Assembly (NCBI GenBank): GCA_008694505.1
Contig: VZDJ01000090.1
Coordinates: 2,783,521 to 2,847,520 of the forward strand
From: Cyanoderma ruficeps
Lineage: Eukaryota; Chordata; Aves; Passeriformes; Timaliidae
Direction: 5' to 3'
DNA length: 64,000 nt
A program made the translations under genes and the position numbers. Shown here in pieces: positions 15,001-51,724 of this stretch; the stretch's first letter is position 1, and each line of letters opens with the position of its first letter. The notes under the pieces are model-generated. The model was not told the origin of the DNA, did not search any database, and worked only from the letters and a program-made list of their open reading frames with translations.

Positions 15001-18000
15001 GATACTGGACATTTTAACTTAGATAAATGGGCCGATAATAAATAAATTATTGGGTTTTGAGAGGCACAGGGAAGGTGATGTTGTACTTGTGCCCACTTAC
15101 ATGGCCATTGCCTCATTCAGGATTTTGTTTGTTTCCCTCATCAGTGACTATGACCATGAACAGTTTGGAGATAACCAGATCCCACTGCTGGTAATAGGAA
15201 CTAAACTGGATCAGATCCCAGAAACTAAGAGGAATGAGGTTTTGACCAGAACGGCATTCTTGGCTGAGGATTTCAATGCTGAAGAGATAAATTTGGTTAG
15301 TATCCTTGTCATCACTGTTGTGTTTTGTTTTTTTTTTAATGTGGGATTGAGTCCAATTTTTAGTAAGTAAAAATGTTATAACAAAAATTTGGCTTTTGGA
15401 GATTTTTTCAGTGCCAGTCATTCACATTTTGGTTGGCTGTGCCCCTTGCTTGATGAAGCAGATCTCTTTGTTTCACTATAGTGAGGTGTCAGGGGTATTA
15501 AATGAGGTGACTTAAGCTTAGAATTGTTGTCTGGGAGTTAAATTTTCTTTTTCTAATTCGTAGCTCTGACGTAGACCGTCTTTGATTGAAACATGAAGAT
15601 GACTTTGTATAGATCTGTGGGTATAGAAATATACATGTGCTGTGGGAATGCTTGTATACACACTCCCAGTCTCAGGAGTAGCCTGTACAAATCACTGCCT
15701 GAGTGGATAGCTGGTGGTGGAAGAAAGATGTGGAGCATTTGGGGAGTTGCTTGGAATTCTGCAGTTGATTCACAGAACAGCTGGTCTTTTCTCTGAAGTG
15801 ACTGTGGAGCAGAATTCAGCAGATCCATTGTTTTCCCTCAGTGATGGTGTGTCAGGGGAAAGGGTATGTTCATTTCCTTGTGTTTGGCTTCCTTGCACTG
15901 ATTCCCTTGTGCTTGGTTTGTTGTTGTCTTTTGGGTGTTGTAGGACTGCACCAATCCTCGTTACCTGGCTGCAGGGTCATCCAATGCTGTCAAACTGAGC
16001 AGGTTTTTTGATAAGGTAAGTCAATGAAATGATGTTTTATTATCCTGTGCATCAAATGCTGTCTGGGGTTTGAGCATGAACAACAGTTTAAGCTGCTCCT
16101 TTCACATGTGCCACTCTGAGTTGGTTCAAGCCAGGTGTGAGGAGACCAAAGATTGATCTGCTTTTGGAACCCTACAGGAGATAGCTGATCTGCTTGAAGA
16201 TTTAGTTCCTGATCTGCATATAGAGCAGTGAAAAATAACTCAAAAATGTGCAAAGACACTCTGCTTAGGCTTTTGGAGTTGTCTGGCAGGCCAGAGAGGT
16301 TGCAGCATTCTGAGGTAGTAGTGTGGGGAGATACAAGACTGGTTATCTCTGTTGATCCTAGTTAAAGCAACCTTCAGGAATTAAGAAATGAATTAAGAAT
16401 ATTACTCTGCCTTCCTGAAAAAGAGACCATTAAGGTCCACTGTGCAATGAGAGAAGGAATATTCTGTTTTAGGCATCCCCTGAGCAGAGATAGCATAGTG
16501 GGCTACTGTGCAGTAGTAGGAACCACTGTCCCTAAGGGAATGGGAGTAACTGACTCTGAAGCAGGAGACACACAAATCATCACCTCCATTGCACAGAGGG
16601 GTAACTAAATTAAGTGTAATGAAGTTGAGGATAATTAGACAGTTCGTCTAAGAATGGCTGTAGATGGCAACTGCTGTGTGTGCTAGAGCATTGCACTAAA
16701 GCAGTGTGCCTGGAGCAGAGATTTGGGGTCAGACCTTGTCCCAGTTAGCCATGAGTTTCAGGGCTCATGTGTGAAGTGTTGGTTGCAATCTGAGGTTATG
16801 CATGTGCTGTGCAAGCTAAGATCATTCTCTGTTGTTCCCAGGTCATAGAGAAGAGATACTTCTTAAGAGATGGCAATCAGGTTTGTCACTTTTCTCCTCT
16901 TTTTTTTTTCATTTCTCCCCGTGTAATGTGAACTGCTGACACAGTCCTCTTTAAAACACAAGCTTCATGCAGCCTAAATGACAATCTGTGTTAGTAATTG
17001 AATTCTTATATCTCTGGGGGCACAGCTGTTAAGGCTAGACAGAAGAATGGCTGACTTCTGTCAGCTAAAGTATTTGTCTGTAAAGTGATTGGCAGTGAAA
17101 TACTTAAGTGTGCTAACACAGTAGAAGTTGGAAGAATGAGGTAAAATGGGCAAATATGATTTCTTTCAGCTCTGTCAGCTTCAGGCTTCCTGGTTGCAGA
17201 TTTAGGCCATAGATGCTGTCCTAAAGGTCAATGAAAAGCCTTGTTTTTTGCACAGCTGGAACTAGATTTTATGTTTAATACAGGTAGTTTCCAGAGACTC
17301 AGAGGAAAATGGCAGTATGATGTCAGCTTGTAATTCATTCCTAAAGGACTGAATTAACTGTTCTCAGCCAGTTGGGGAAATACCAGTAAAATTACTTCTG
17401 GTTTGGGCAGGCCACTTCAGCTTTTGTGCCCTCCACCTGCCCACGTGCAGTCTGCCATGCAGGGAGTAGTGCAGTTGCTTTTACCATGTGTAAAGGTGTT
17501 GCAAATTACCACGGAAAGCATCTCTGAAGTACAGTCACACCTGTGCATTGTTAGAGGTAGCTGTGCTGAAAGCCCCTTGGGGAGAGCACAAGGGGAAAAT
17601 AGTCACAGATTACAAAGTGCTTCCTTTCTTTGTGTGCTTTTGTAGTGCCTTTTAAAAATAAATTTGCCTTTGCCTCTTTCAGTTCTGCATGATGCCTTTT
17701 TTTCTTCCTCTCTCCCCCTCTCCTTCCCACAGTCTAGTGAAAGGAAGTTTCCCTTTCATGGGAATAATATCTTAATGCAGAAAGCTGCTTGTGTGCTGGT
17801 TGTCTTTGATACATGACATAAGATTTTTATTATTTGATGCTATTTAGTGGATGGCCAGGGATTAACTATACATTCCTTCTGGTTGTGTGCCAAAGATTGC
17901 AGCCTGCTGATGACTATCTACTTCCCTGACAGGAGCTCAAAAGCTCAAAACAAATCTTAAATAGCAAACAGTCATGTTTAAAGAGGCAAAATCTAGACTG

Positions 18001-19537
18001 GAAATGGAGACTTCAGTGCAACCTCTTAATGTTATCCATTGAAGTTATCTACTTAATGTAACTCTTACCAGTGTGGCTGTGGGGTTTCTACAATAGGTCA
18101 CTAAGATCATTTGTGTTTTGAGGTATTTCTGCTACAAAATTCTTCAGGATGAAAAGAATGATAAGTTTCAAATTGTTCTTAGCTATGGCTTCTATCAGAT
18201 TGGTGATAAATAAATAATTGTTACTCTTAATTAGTGAATTTGATGTAAAAAATGCTAAAGCAGATAACTTTTTACCTATGGTGTTCAGGTACTTCTTAGT
18301 TACAATGATTTCGTTTTTTCTTTTTAAATTCCCAAAGCAGTTTCCATAAGGTGAACCTTTGTACAAAATCTGCCTGATTTTATCCTTAGAGATGATTGCT
18401 TTTCAGAGATGAATAAACCAGTGCCTTAGTGAATACCTTGCATATCTGTTTGAGTTTTGGGCCTGAAAACCCCAAGTAAATTTAATCTGTGGAGTTTTTA
18501 GTGGACTTGTATTTTGGGAAAGCTCTTCAGCTCTGTGCTTACCAGTGAAGTGTGTAACCTGAGCAATCTGCTGTGAATTGTAGATTGTTTTCATCCCATA
18601 CCATCCACACATGCCCATGTTCTTCTGGCATGATTTGTAGGGCTTGGTTGACTCCCTCCATTTTAATAGACTGTATTTCCTATGAAAGTGTGGAATTGTT
18701 TTGGGAGGGTGCATCTGCTGGGGCTGCTGTTTCTGCTTGTGTGTAGTGAGTAAGGTGAAAGTTACTCTGGCCTGTAATCAGATAGTTTTCTGATGCCAAT
18801 AGGGCAGATATGCAGTATTAGAGAGCAGCACATCACTTTCTTTTGGGGATGCATTGGATTGAAAATCTGACTGAAATACTGTTAAAGCCAGAGAAGCTTC
18901 TGATGGTTTTAAGTCGATTTTCTTTGTAAACATCCATTGTCACTGTGAAAGCAGTGTCTGCAGATGGGCTGCAAAAGCAGGAGTGTTAATCCTTTGTATT
19001 GTTGCAGCCATTTCTATCCCAATGGTTTTCTTTAAGCTTTTAGCCATTGATAAAACTTTGAACTGCCAGTGAAGTGCTGCTGCCCGGGTTTGAAGGCATA
19101 AAGTCTCAACAGCTCTTTGATAGGACTTGGTTTATATTGTTTTATGGTTTTAAAAACGAATGGAGGAGAAATTCTTGTATGCATTTGAGTCTGGAGGGAA
19201 ATAAAGGCTTTGAAGTCTGTTATTAACTGAGTTAGGATTGAGGATTTCAATTTCCCTTCCCAAAAAAGTCTTGAGGAGCCCCACAGAACAGATGAGCCAT
19301 AGTGAAGCTGTGCAGTGTTTAGTTCGTGGTGCTCCTCTAGCAGTCACCTGAAGCACTGTGGCCCTCTTTCTGGAGATGGGGTGGGGAATGTTGCAGTTGA
19401 CTTGGGAACAGTGTGGGCTAGAGGGAGCTCCTGCTGATTCTGACGTGACAACCTGTCTTCCCTGCCTCTAGATCCCTGGCTTCTCTGAAAGGAAGAGGTT
19501 TGGAGGAGGAACACTGAAGAGCCTTCATTATGACTGA
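9022..19537 (+). CDS. RABL3: Rab-like protein 3, complete, eight exons
   Basis: RABL3 is an atypical Ras-superfamily GTPase, reported in mammals to act in lymphoid development and RAS prenylation control. Coding exons are 9022-9067, 9231-9322, 10938-11067, 13908-14022, 15145-15295, 15944-16015, 16842-16880 and 19472-19537. Together they give 236 codons plus TGA, the same length as human RABL3. Visible motifs are the P-loop GDSGVGKSS (residues 13-21), WDVGG (65-69) in place of the usual switch II DxxGQ, and TKLD (147-150) in place of NKxD. The C-terminus ends in SLHYD with no prenylation cysteines, which is normal for this protein and unlike true Rabs. All introns are GT/AG and the frame closes at every junction; the donor of intron 2 is GTAGGT. 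The start has a strong Kozak context. It shares a promoter with GTF2E1. Identification is very confident. Confidence 0.96.
9323..10937 (+). other. RABL3: RABL3 intron 2
   Basis: Spliced from GTAGGT to CATCAG. It holds no exon, RNA gene or recognisable transposon that I can support. Confidence 0.8.
11068..13907 (+). other. RABL3: RABL3 intron 3
   Basis: A 2.8 kb intron from GTGAGT to CCTTAG. The minus-strand open stretches at 12114-13171 have no coding character. I see nothing else. Confidence 0.8.
14023..15144 (+). other. RABL3: RABL3 intron 4
   Basis: Runs from GTGAGT to CATCAG and splits the Gly codon before DYDHEQF. No feature seen inside. Confidence 0.8.
15296..16841 (+). other. RABL3: RABL3 introns 5 and 6 (exon 6 between them)
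   Basis: Intron 5 is 15296-15943 (donor GTTAGT) and intron 6 is 16016-16841 (donor GTAAGT). They flank the 72-base exon 15944-16015. No further feature was found. Confidence 0.8.
16881..19471 (+). other. RABL3: RABL3 intron 7
   Basis: A 2.6 kb intron between a 39-base exon and the last exon, from GTTTGT to CTCTAG. The donor is weaker than the others, but the frame across it is continuous and matches the family. It holds a T-run near 16898 and nothing else identifiable. Confidence 0.75.
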
Positions 19538-20760
19538 GCACTGAAGAAGTGGAAGACGACTTCTCTGAGTTCCTAATGATACTCCCATTCCAACTGGGTG
19601 CTCAAAGACTGTAATGCTTCTGTCAAGCAGAGTAAAATGATACTACAGCTGGCTAGCCTGCTGAAGCTTCTGTTGTTGGAAAAGACTTGGGAAAGGTTTT
19701 CCAAAAACCTAATCTGGAGCCTAGAGTATTTCTTAGGATTGCAGACCGTCTGGATCTATGGGAACTTCTGGGGAAAGTGTGCAATAAGTTGAATGCCTCT
19801 CACACTCCTGTGGGAAACTTCGTCATACACAGCACATATATGTGACATCCTTGTCTCCATTTGGAAAAGTTATGGACAGTCTTTGCAATGTTTTGCATTT
19901 TTTTTACCTCCAAAAGAAAGATGACACTGAGTGGGCCTCTCATGTCCAGTAAAGTGACCAAAACAAGTGAGCAAAATGTAATGATGGGTAAGGAGTGGGC
20001 TGGAAAATAATAGAATGCCTCCATTAAATGAATGGAGTGTTGTTTCACCTAGAGCACACTGTTCATCCTTATTCAAAAGGGATAAAAGCAATAGGCAAGA
20101 TATGAAGAAAGATTTGAAGCCTTAAAAAGAAAATCATCAATAGAAAACAACGGGTGTTAGTTCTGCTGCTTAAATTAAAATTGTTTATCTTGGAGAGGGC
20201 AAAGTAAATCCGGTTCTCCTGTTTATCTTTTCATAATTGATTGTGGTCTTATTTTTTATATTAAATTAAAAGACAATTCATTGAAAACTGATGGGAGAAG
20301 TATGTTTTTATACAGTGCTTGTTTGGAACAAATGTGGCATGGTCCTACTGAGCCTGAGGACTTAGTGGATTCAGAAAACGTGAAATGTAAGAACATCCTC
20401 TGGATTTGAATGGATAGAAATTTAGAAGGGATATAAAGCTGTGTAAAAAGTAGGGACTGAGCATGATTAGGAGGAGAGTTCTGTGATATAGATGTTTGCT
20501 TTACCTAGTTAGCACTAAGGATAAAGGAAACTTGATCTGATCTGATCTCCTGTACAGGGTCTTGTGTTCCTAAACAGCCCAAGCTTTGTGTGGTTTCTCA
20601 CCTTGCTAGAATTCCATGGAGTGGTAAAAGCCTGATTTATGGCAGTTCCTTCTTTCCACTCCTTCCTCACAGTCACCTCTAATGGTTAAGCCTCTGGCAA
20701 AGGCTAACTTAAGAGCTGGAGTCAGATATAAATAGAGATTAATAATAAATGGGGCTAGAA
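19538..20760 (+). other. RABL3: RABL3 3' UTR, end not fixed
   Basis: The sequence after the stop is AT-rich and non-coding. Possible poly(A) signals are ATTAAA at 20023-20028, ATTAAA strings near 20260-20275 and AATAAA at 20744-20749. I cannot choose between them from sequence alone. Confidence 0.35.
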
Positions 20761-23700
20761 GAAAGTAAAATGCCGGTGTGAAATTGACAGGGAGCAGAGT
20801 TCTGCAGTCTCTGGATTACCTCTGCCTGCAGCTCTTCTGGCAGCTGCTTGGAAATAAATGAAAAGCTGCCTACTGCCACTAATCAGGCACAAAAGTGACA
20901 GCTGGGGGCACTAGTCAAACTTATTAAAAATACGGGTGCTCTGCTTTTCCTTAGGCCATTTCCAGAAAGGTCTGGGAGCAGTTGTAAACATGAGTGCAGT
21001 AAGTTTTTAGATGCTTGTGTGAAATAGGTTGTTAGTTTACAGTTAGTTTACAACCAAAAGAAACAAGGTACCAGAATATTCATTATAAAGAACACATCTG
21101 AGCTGTGCTGCTCCTGGCAACACCAATGTCTGGCTCTGATCCTTTGACAAGGAAAGCTGGAATTGTTTTCTCAAGGTCAGGTACAATCTTAGGGTGAGCA
21201 GATCTGGGCTCCCTCAGGTTCCTAAGGAAAGGTAGAGCAGAACAAGCAAGCTGTAGTGCTATTTCCTCCTTCACCCTGTGGCATCTTTTGAGTGGCCAAA
21301 CCCCTGGCTGCAGCTCACCTGTTTGTGTGTTTTAAAGTAGGCCTCTAGCCCAGAGTAAGGATCTTGTTTGTTTAGATCTCAGCAGATAACCACAATTAGG
21401 TATATTTTTTTTCCTTCTTAGGACAAGGTGATGCGGAATGGAGTTGTGCATGTTGATGATGTTGCATTTATTTCTGCAGGAAGTTCAAGCTTCTTGTCAG
21501 AACCAGGAGTATGTGAGCAGCTGGAGCTAGTTACATTGCTTTTCTACCTCACCTTTTCAGCTGCCCAAAAATGGTTCACCTGCAACCTTAGGGCTGTGAC
21601 AGCAGACAACTTTTCTGTGTCACACTTGTTTTATGTGTTCTGCCTTTTCTCTGCACACACATACCCTTCCATGCCTTGTGACCCTTCTGTCTTGCCTCTG
21701 TCTGCCTATTACCTCATTTTCTGTTCCTCCAGCTGCCTTTCTCACAATTGCTCTCCTCTTTCTCTCCCCATTTGCCCCATCTGTCTGACCCTTCTGTATC
21801 ACAAGAAGTCACAAAGACTCCTCTTTGTGCCTTCCGCTCTGCTCTCTGGTTTCCCCTTTTTATCCCATTTTCCTCTCTGTTTCACTCTGTCATGCATTGT
21901 CTTTCTTGCTGTACCACTGAAATTCTGTTTCTCTGTTTTTGTTTGTGTCTGGATTTGTCTGTCTCTGGTTTCTATTACATGGACACACATTTCACATCAA
22001 AACATTGTTACTCAGTCCCTTTAAACTGAAGCTACTCAATGTGTCTGTTATTCCCCAGGCAGAAGTAGGAGCCCAGGTGCTGTGTTCAGAGGTGTCAGTG
22101 AAGGTGCCTCATGCAGGTACATGTGAGACGAGTTGGACCTCCCATGCACATGCAGGTGAAATGTAGACCTTACAAACCATGAGCCTTCCCTGTTCCCAAG
22201 GGGCTTGGCAGAGCTTTCTGATTGATCTATGACCACTTTGGTGACTGGGGGGATAGTCAGAATGAATATGAGTATGTCCTTAACATGGAAAATTTAGCCA
22301 AGATGCCACTGGCTCTTCAAGCATGTGAAACCTATCCAGTAGTGGGCTTTTGGGTGCAACCTTAATACAAATTTTCATTATTGATTATATTTGCAGAGGC
22401 AGCTGCAATATGCTCCATTTGTCACAAATGAGAGATGAACTGCTGTGTAGTAGCCTGCAGTCAGTATCAGTCAGCTGTGGTGGAGTCCAGAGTTGAGTTC
22501 TCATTTCTCAGTGGATAACAAGGTGACAGTTTTCACTGTTTGAAAACCTGATCCTGCTTTTCAGCAAAGGGAGCTTAATCCTTCTCTTTCTTTTGTTAGT
22601 CAGCTCCTCTTGTTAGAAGTCATGTTTCTGTCTCGCTCTCCTTACGAGGATGCTGGTTACTTTGATTCCATTGTAGGGTTGAGCAAGTGTGTGGCTTGTA
22701 GTGCACTAGTTTGCTTTGATAAAAAGCCATTATCATTATTGATGAATGTGTCACTGGCTGGCAAGTTACCAGGAAGTGTGCAGAGGTAAAGCTTTCCTTA
22801 GGGTGTGCTTTGCTGCAGCACTCTGTGTAGGTCCTCAGACACACAGGGATTTTAGGAAAAAAACATCATATAGTTGTCAGGTGGAAGAGGGGAAGAAAAA
22901 TAAAATCCAGTTCCAATCTTTAGTTTTGAGTATCAATGGTAAAGCTCTCCCACCTAGTGAGGGCCTGTGACATGTAGCCAAAAGTGTTATTTTTAGTATT
23001 TATTATCCATTTGTGCTACTGTTTTTATTGTGACATCTGATCAGTAAGTGTGGAAAATACATTTCTTTATGGTACATGAGGACACAAAGGAGAAATTAAG
23101 AAGAGTCTCTGTCACTAAGAGTGGCCATGTGAGCAGCATAAGGGATTTCCAGTTGTGCAGGCAAAGCTGCAAGGAACAGCAGTTCTCAGGACCCGACTCA
23201 AAACAGATCTTGAGATGGAGCTCCCTAACAGTGAGAGTGATGATGCCTGAAACAGTTAATGGGGAAAAAAAAGCAGATTTGTCAATGTTTAGGATTTTCC
23301 AGAGTAGCATTAGCTGCTTTGGGAAAGGCATGCTTTAGCACAGCTTTGAGGGCAAATCCCCAGCACACTTGTAAGGAAGGTGGTTTAGATGTTCAGAGCT
23401 CTCTGTGGCAGCAAAGAGACTGTGAAATCTTAACTTTGGGAGTTCAGCTGCTTAGCCAACACCTGCTGCAAATACCATTAAACACAGAAATGTGTTTTCT
23501 TTTTCCTGCTTTGGCATTATATCACCGAGGTACAGCTTGTTGTGCCCCTTGGCTTTATCAGGATGCAGAAATGCTGGTTCCATACCTACTGAAATTGTAC
23601 AGGGAAGTTTATTCTCAGCACAGCACCACAGACTCCTCTCAAGAAGATGTTGAATATAAGATAAGCTCATAAATAAAAACACATGCTGTTTCTTGACTAG

Positions 23701-25597
23701 AAGGAAATGAAATCGGGATTGTGTAAGCAAGCCAACTTAAAATGCAGTCATATTTTTGAATAGGAGGATCATGAAGTGAAATAGTGGGTGATTAACCCAT
23801 GCACATCTACGTTCCCTTTGACCTGAAAGTTAATGTTTACACAGTGGAAATGCACTGCTGGCTTTGGGTTAAAGATTGTTTAAAGGACAAGCCTGCCCAG
23901 TAGCTGTGAAGGCTACGACTATGGTCAGAGGTTTTATCTTTCTGTCTGATACCATCTGCTCTTCCTGAGGCTTGTTCTGCTCTGGCTTATGTGGGTTTGA
24001 TGGACTGTCCTATCCTTGCTGAATGAAAGGTCAGATCACAAATTCAGTGCCTGTCCAAAATTAGCACCAGAGTGGGGAAGAAGAGAACAAAGCAATGTGA
24101 CTAAATTTTCTGCTGACTTCTAAGAGTGGTGGTTCTAGCTTGCAGGCAGAAGCATCACAGTAACGTGAGCATGTGGCTTCTCCAGCTCCTGTTCATGCAG
24201 CATCTGCTTTTTGGCAACAAGGACTGTGTGCTTGCTGCTGCAGACAACTTTTATGATCTTTCCTGAACAAATAAATGATAATAATTAACCTGTCTGGCAT
24301 CTCCTGCTGAACAGTCCCAGAAAAATGACAAAGACATATTTCATAAGATCCACTCTGCAGGAAAGTACATGTTATTAAAAAGAGCCTTTTTTAATACAAT
24401 GCTGTTGGCAGTGATTAAAAAAAAAAGTATAAAGATTATTGCTTTATTTTGCTGTATTGTAATGAAAGGTTCAAAAAAGAGATTAAATCCTCCTGGTACT
24501 AAGTAGTACACTATCAGATAAACAAAGACAGCTGCTCTGAAGAGCTCCTGTGCCATTTAGCAATGTGTAAAGGGTTAACAAGCAAAGAACAGATGCAAGT
24601 TGAGGAAGTTGGGATCACAGAGACAGGAGTGAATGAACATATTTATTAATACATACATCACAGATGCATTTTAGCTGATGGAGATAGGAGGAGAAGTTGA
24701 TCCTTTGAGAAACAGGGTGCATCACTGTGAAAAGCAACAGGTTATTGCAACAGGAAGGGCACAAATGCATCAGAAAGGATCTGCCTCAGTCACCTGTGAT
24801 GTCTTCTGCTCACAGGACAGAAGAGCTTGACTTTTGGGACCAGAGAGTGCCTTGCTGCAGAAAGCAGTGGTGAGCTGTGATCCAATAATGGTTCACATCA
24901 TGGCCCCACTACCTGAATCAGCAGGAAGCAAAATGACATTTAATGCATATGCTGTGAATTCAAATTTTTTTAGTCCCCATTTTCTATTGGATCAAATACA
25001 ACATGCTTTAACTTCTCATTGAAATGAAATATTTTCCATTCTCCTCCTTATCTTTAATTCATCACCAGGATGTTGGAACACTAGCTGGTAAATTTTCAAG
25101 CAAGCCCCTTGGTATTTTTCTGCTGCCTCTCTGAAGTAGGTGAGCTCTTTGAACACCTCTTCAGATGCCTCTGAGAACAGTTCACATGCAATAAGCTGCT
25201 GCTATGTAGGTACCATTGTAGGTACCATTCAGTTGTACATGCATCAGGTAGCAAATGCCTGATTGATATCTTTTGCTTTTTGACTTATTTCTTTTGGGTC
25301 TCGTTATAGCTTTCAGCTGGAATCTCCTTGGAGTAAAGGCCAGATGTGCTGGAAAATGTCATGAACCCAGGAAGGTAGCTGAGAACACTGAATACTTTTA
25401 ATGCTCATTCTTCCAGGCTTAATTAGTTGTGTTTATGCCCATTGTTTATGCAGTAACAATTCATCTGTTTCTGTGTTTCATATTTACATGATAATGAATA
25501 CACTTGCTAAAATATTAATGAAGTACATCTATATTTCATGTTACATAAGATTTATAGTGAAGATTTATGCTGCAACTAACTAAAGGAGTTGTTTAGG

Positions 25598-25775
25598 CTA
25601 AATCACAGAACCACTGAGCCTGGAAGTGACCTTTGGATTTACCTCTTCCAATCCCCTGCTCAAACAGGGTCAGCTGGAGCAGGTTGCCCAGGACCGTATC
25701 CAGATGGGTTTTGAGTGTCTTCACTGGTGGAGAACGCACGACCTCTCTGTGCAGCCTATTCCAGTGTTTGACCCT
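25598..25775 (-). mobile_element. CR1 LINE fragment, 3' part
   Basis: Read on the plus strand it begins with the reverse of a CR1 tail (AATCACAGAACCACTGAGCC) and continues through the typical stretch about supervised wording such as CAGGTTGCCCAGGACC and TTCCAGTGTTTGACCCTCAC. These are the familiar reverse-complement CR1 3' sequences of birds. It is diverged and 5' truncated. Confidence 0.7.
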
Positions 25776-25789
25776 CACTTAATATTCAC

Positions 25790-25980
25790 ATCTGTGGGCA
25801 AGAAGGGAAGTCCACAGAGCTACAGGCCAGTCAACCTCACCTCCATCCCTGAGAAGGGATGCTTCAAGGTGACTAATTTGCACACACATGAAGAGCATGA
25901 AGATGATTTGGAGTGATCAGCATGGATTTATGATTTCCCTCTTGGATGGTAGGGGCTAGGACAGAAACACAATGTGTGTT
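25790..25980 (+). mobile_element. CR1 ORF2 fragment (reverse transcriptase start)
   Basis: The plus-strand frame reads SYRPVNLTSIPEKG, which resembles the NYRPVSLTS motif at the start of CR1-type reverse transcriptase domains. The bases further on (GATCAGCATGGATTTATG) resemble the later QHGF motif. It is a short, broken relic in the opposite direction to the CR1 tail just upstream, so these are two separate insertions or a rearranged one. Confidence 0.55.
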
Positions 25981-26063
25981 AAGATTTTTTTGTTTCTGTA
26001 TTTCATATAATTTGGAGATCAATTAATTAAGTGGTGTTTCAACAGAATCTTATGAAAGAATGT

Positions 26064-26133
26064 ATGGGATGGGATGGGATGGGATGGGATGGGATGGGAT
26101 GGGATGGGATGGAATGGAATGGAATGGAATGGA
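26064..26133 (+). repeat. Pentanucleotide array (ATGGG)9 then (ATGGA)5
   Basis: Nine perfect ATGGG units at 26064-26108 are followed at once by five ATGGA units at 26109-26133. The open frame across it (MGWDGMGWDG...) is only the repeat translated. Confidence 0.97.
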
Positions 26134-27759
26134 ATGGCAAGGTTAGGCAGCCTAATCAGCTTTAAAACATTACATGGCCATCAAGTGAGTAAAGTGACAA
26201 CACCTTGTCCATTTTTAGGAAACAAGAATAACCAGGAAGTAGGCCTACAGGTAATTAAAAAACAACACCTTTATTTTTACCTGTCCCATGAGCAAAAAAC
26301 AAGAGAATGGAGCCTGTAAAGAGATGTGAGCAAGGTGAAATGCAGGTTCTCAAAGGAAAATGTAAGCTAAAATGTGATATTCTCTCTCCTGCTGTGTCTC
26401 AGTAAAGGGGATCTTGGAAACCCCTGAAACTCTGCAACTGCAGTTTGCTAAACTGTAGTCAAATGTGTAATTCTTCACTGTCAGAAAATAAGTGAGGTGA
26501 ACTTTTTACTCTTAAATCTTGTCTGGTAGGAAAGGAGTCTCAAGGGTAGGTGACAAGTGCCAGGTACTTCATTTCTTTGGCAATGATGAATCACTGCTCA
26601 AGGTGAGCTAACATATTCACAATCTCTACCTTGTCCTGGAGAATTCCTCTCTGCTGGAGGGATTTTTTATGGCAAAGCTGGGAGAGGCCAGAGTATGGAG
26701 AGAGCCTTCCTGGTGTGCAGAAACAGAGACCTGAAGAAGACTTATAACTTGGTGATTGCTCAGTCTATATTCTTCTAGAGGCAAGGAAAAAATCTCTCTC
26801 CCTCTCTCCTATCCAGAACCACTGTCTCTTCGTACAGCCCATCTCCTCCCTCAGGGCAGCCAGCCTATTTTGCCAGCTCCTAAAAGCACCAGCTCTCAGT
26901 GGCTCAAATGTGTTACTCAGAATGGTGTGAGGATCTACCAGTTTTCAGAGAAGCAGAGGTGATTTGAGACCTGCCCCTCTTACAGCCCAAGCTCTCAGTG
27001 ACTGCTGTGGGGGTCACAGGGGCTGATAACTGCTTTGGGGAGGGAAGGCTTCCAGGACGCTCTGGGAGAAAAAGAGACATTAATTCAGGGTCACATTCAT
27101 ATTTCAGTATGTGCCTCCTAGAAATTTCCTCCTGGCAGGTGATGGAAATATGCTTTTTTTTTTTTTTTAAGAGGGGGGTTGAGAATTCAAAGTAAAAAAA
27201 AATCAAAGAAAATCAATTGTGTTTTTTGCCTGCAACTTCTGGAGTGCAGAGCTACTTTCATTAGTATTCTGTAGCTAAATGCTTGCTGCCATTTCTTCCC
27301 CAGCAACAGCTTTCTTGAAGAATATTAATATTTCAGAATTTTTAAGTTCCCCTTTCTAGCTCTAATCACAGGAATACAAAATCCTCCCCTGCTTTTGGCC
27401 CCAAAATGCTGTGTAATGTTGCCACATAGTGTTTCACAAATATCACTGCCTTTACCATGATGAAGATGTGATCTCTTCTATCCCCAATGAAACATGGCTC
27501 AGAAGAATTAATGAACAAATATTTGTTACACATTTAGAGGGTTGTGTACGAAAATTGCTAGAGGTACAATTTACAAAAGACGCTTATAAAACATTTGCAG
27601 AATGGCTTTTCTTGGTTCTGAACACCTTGTTCTTTCCCCCTCCCCGTGTGTGGGAACTATAACCCCTTTTTTAACATTCTGGGGGGAGCAGGGGTGATTA
27701 GGAAACCCAGTCCCTCTCACCCCCTGTTTATTCAGATCAATCCTGGGGTTGGCTCTGCA

Positions 27760-27960
27760 GAGAAGGGCGTTTGGTTAAACACAGACTGGGCTGAGCAAAC
27801 AGGTTGAAAATTCCCTTGGACTTTCTCACTCCCAGCACTGTCAGCCTGCCTCCAGCCCAGCTCAGTTGATCAGTGAGCAGGCTTTGCCTGGCAGGCTGCT
27901 TTGGCCAGGTACCTGCTCGGGGTTTGTGTCTGCTCCAAGAGGACGATAACCAGGAGGAGG
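27760..27960 (+). promoter_or_regulatory. HGD: Presumed HGD proximal promoter and 5' UTR
   Basis: This is the sequence immediately before the inferred HGD start codon. There is no CpG island or TATA box. GCAAACA at 27795-27801 resembles a FOXA site and GTTAAAC near 27774-27780 resembles an HNF1 half-site; both would suit liver expression, but such short matches are weak. The transcription start is not visible. Confidence 0.3.

Positions 27961-51724
<23,764 letters not shown>

Larger units (their letters stand above)
20761..27960. other. Intergenic region RABL3-HGD
   Basis: A 7.2 kb gap between two plus-strand genes. It contains a pyrimidine-rich tract (about 21640-22000), CR1 fragments (25598-25980) and a pentanucleotide array (26064-26133). 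It also has a T-run of about 18 at 27150-27170. I found no exon or RNA gene. Confidence 0.6.

Noticed and set aside
21428..22024. 198-codon plus-strand frame
   Set aside because: It lies in a pyrimidine-rich tract with few possible stops, a second frame is open too, and the protein is low-complexity with no recognisable domain.
26074..26319. Gly/Trp/Met-rich short protein
   Set aside because: It is the ATGGG/ATGGA repeat translated, not a gene.
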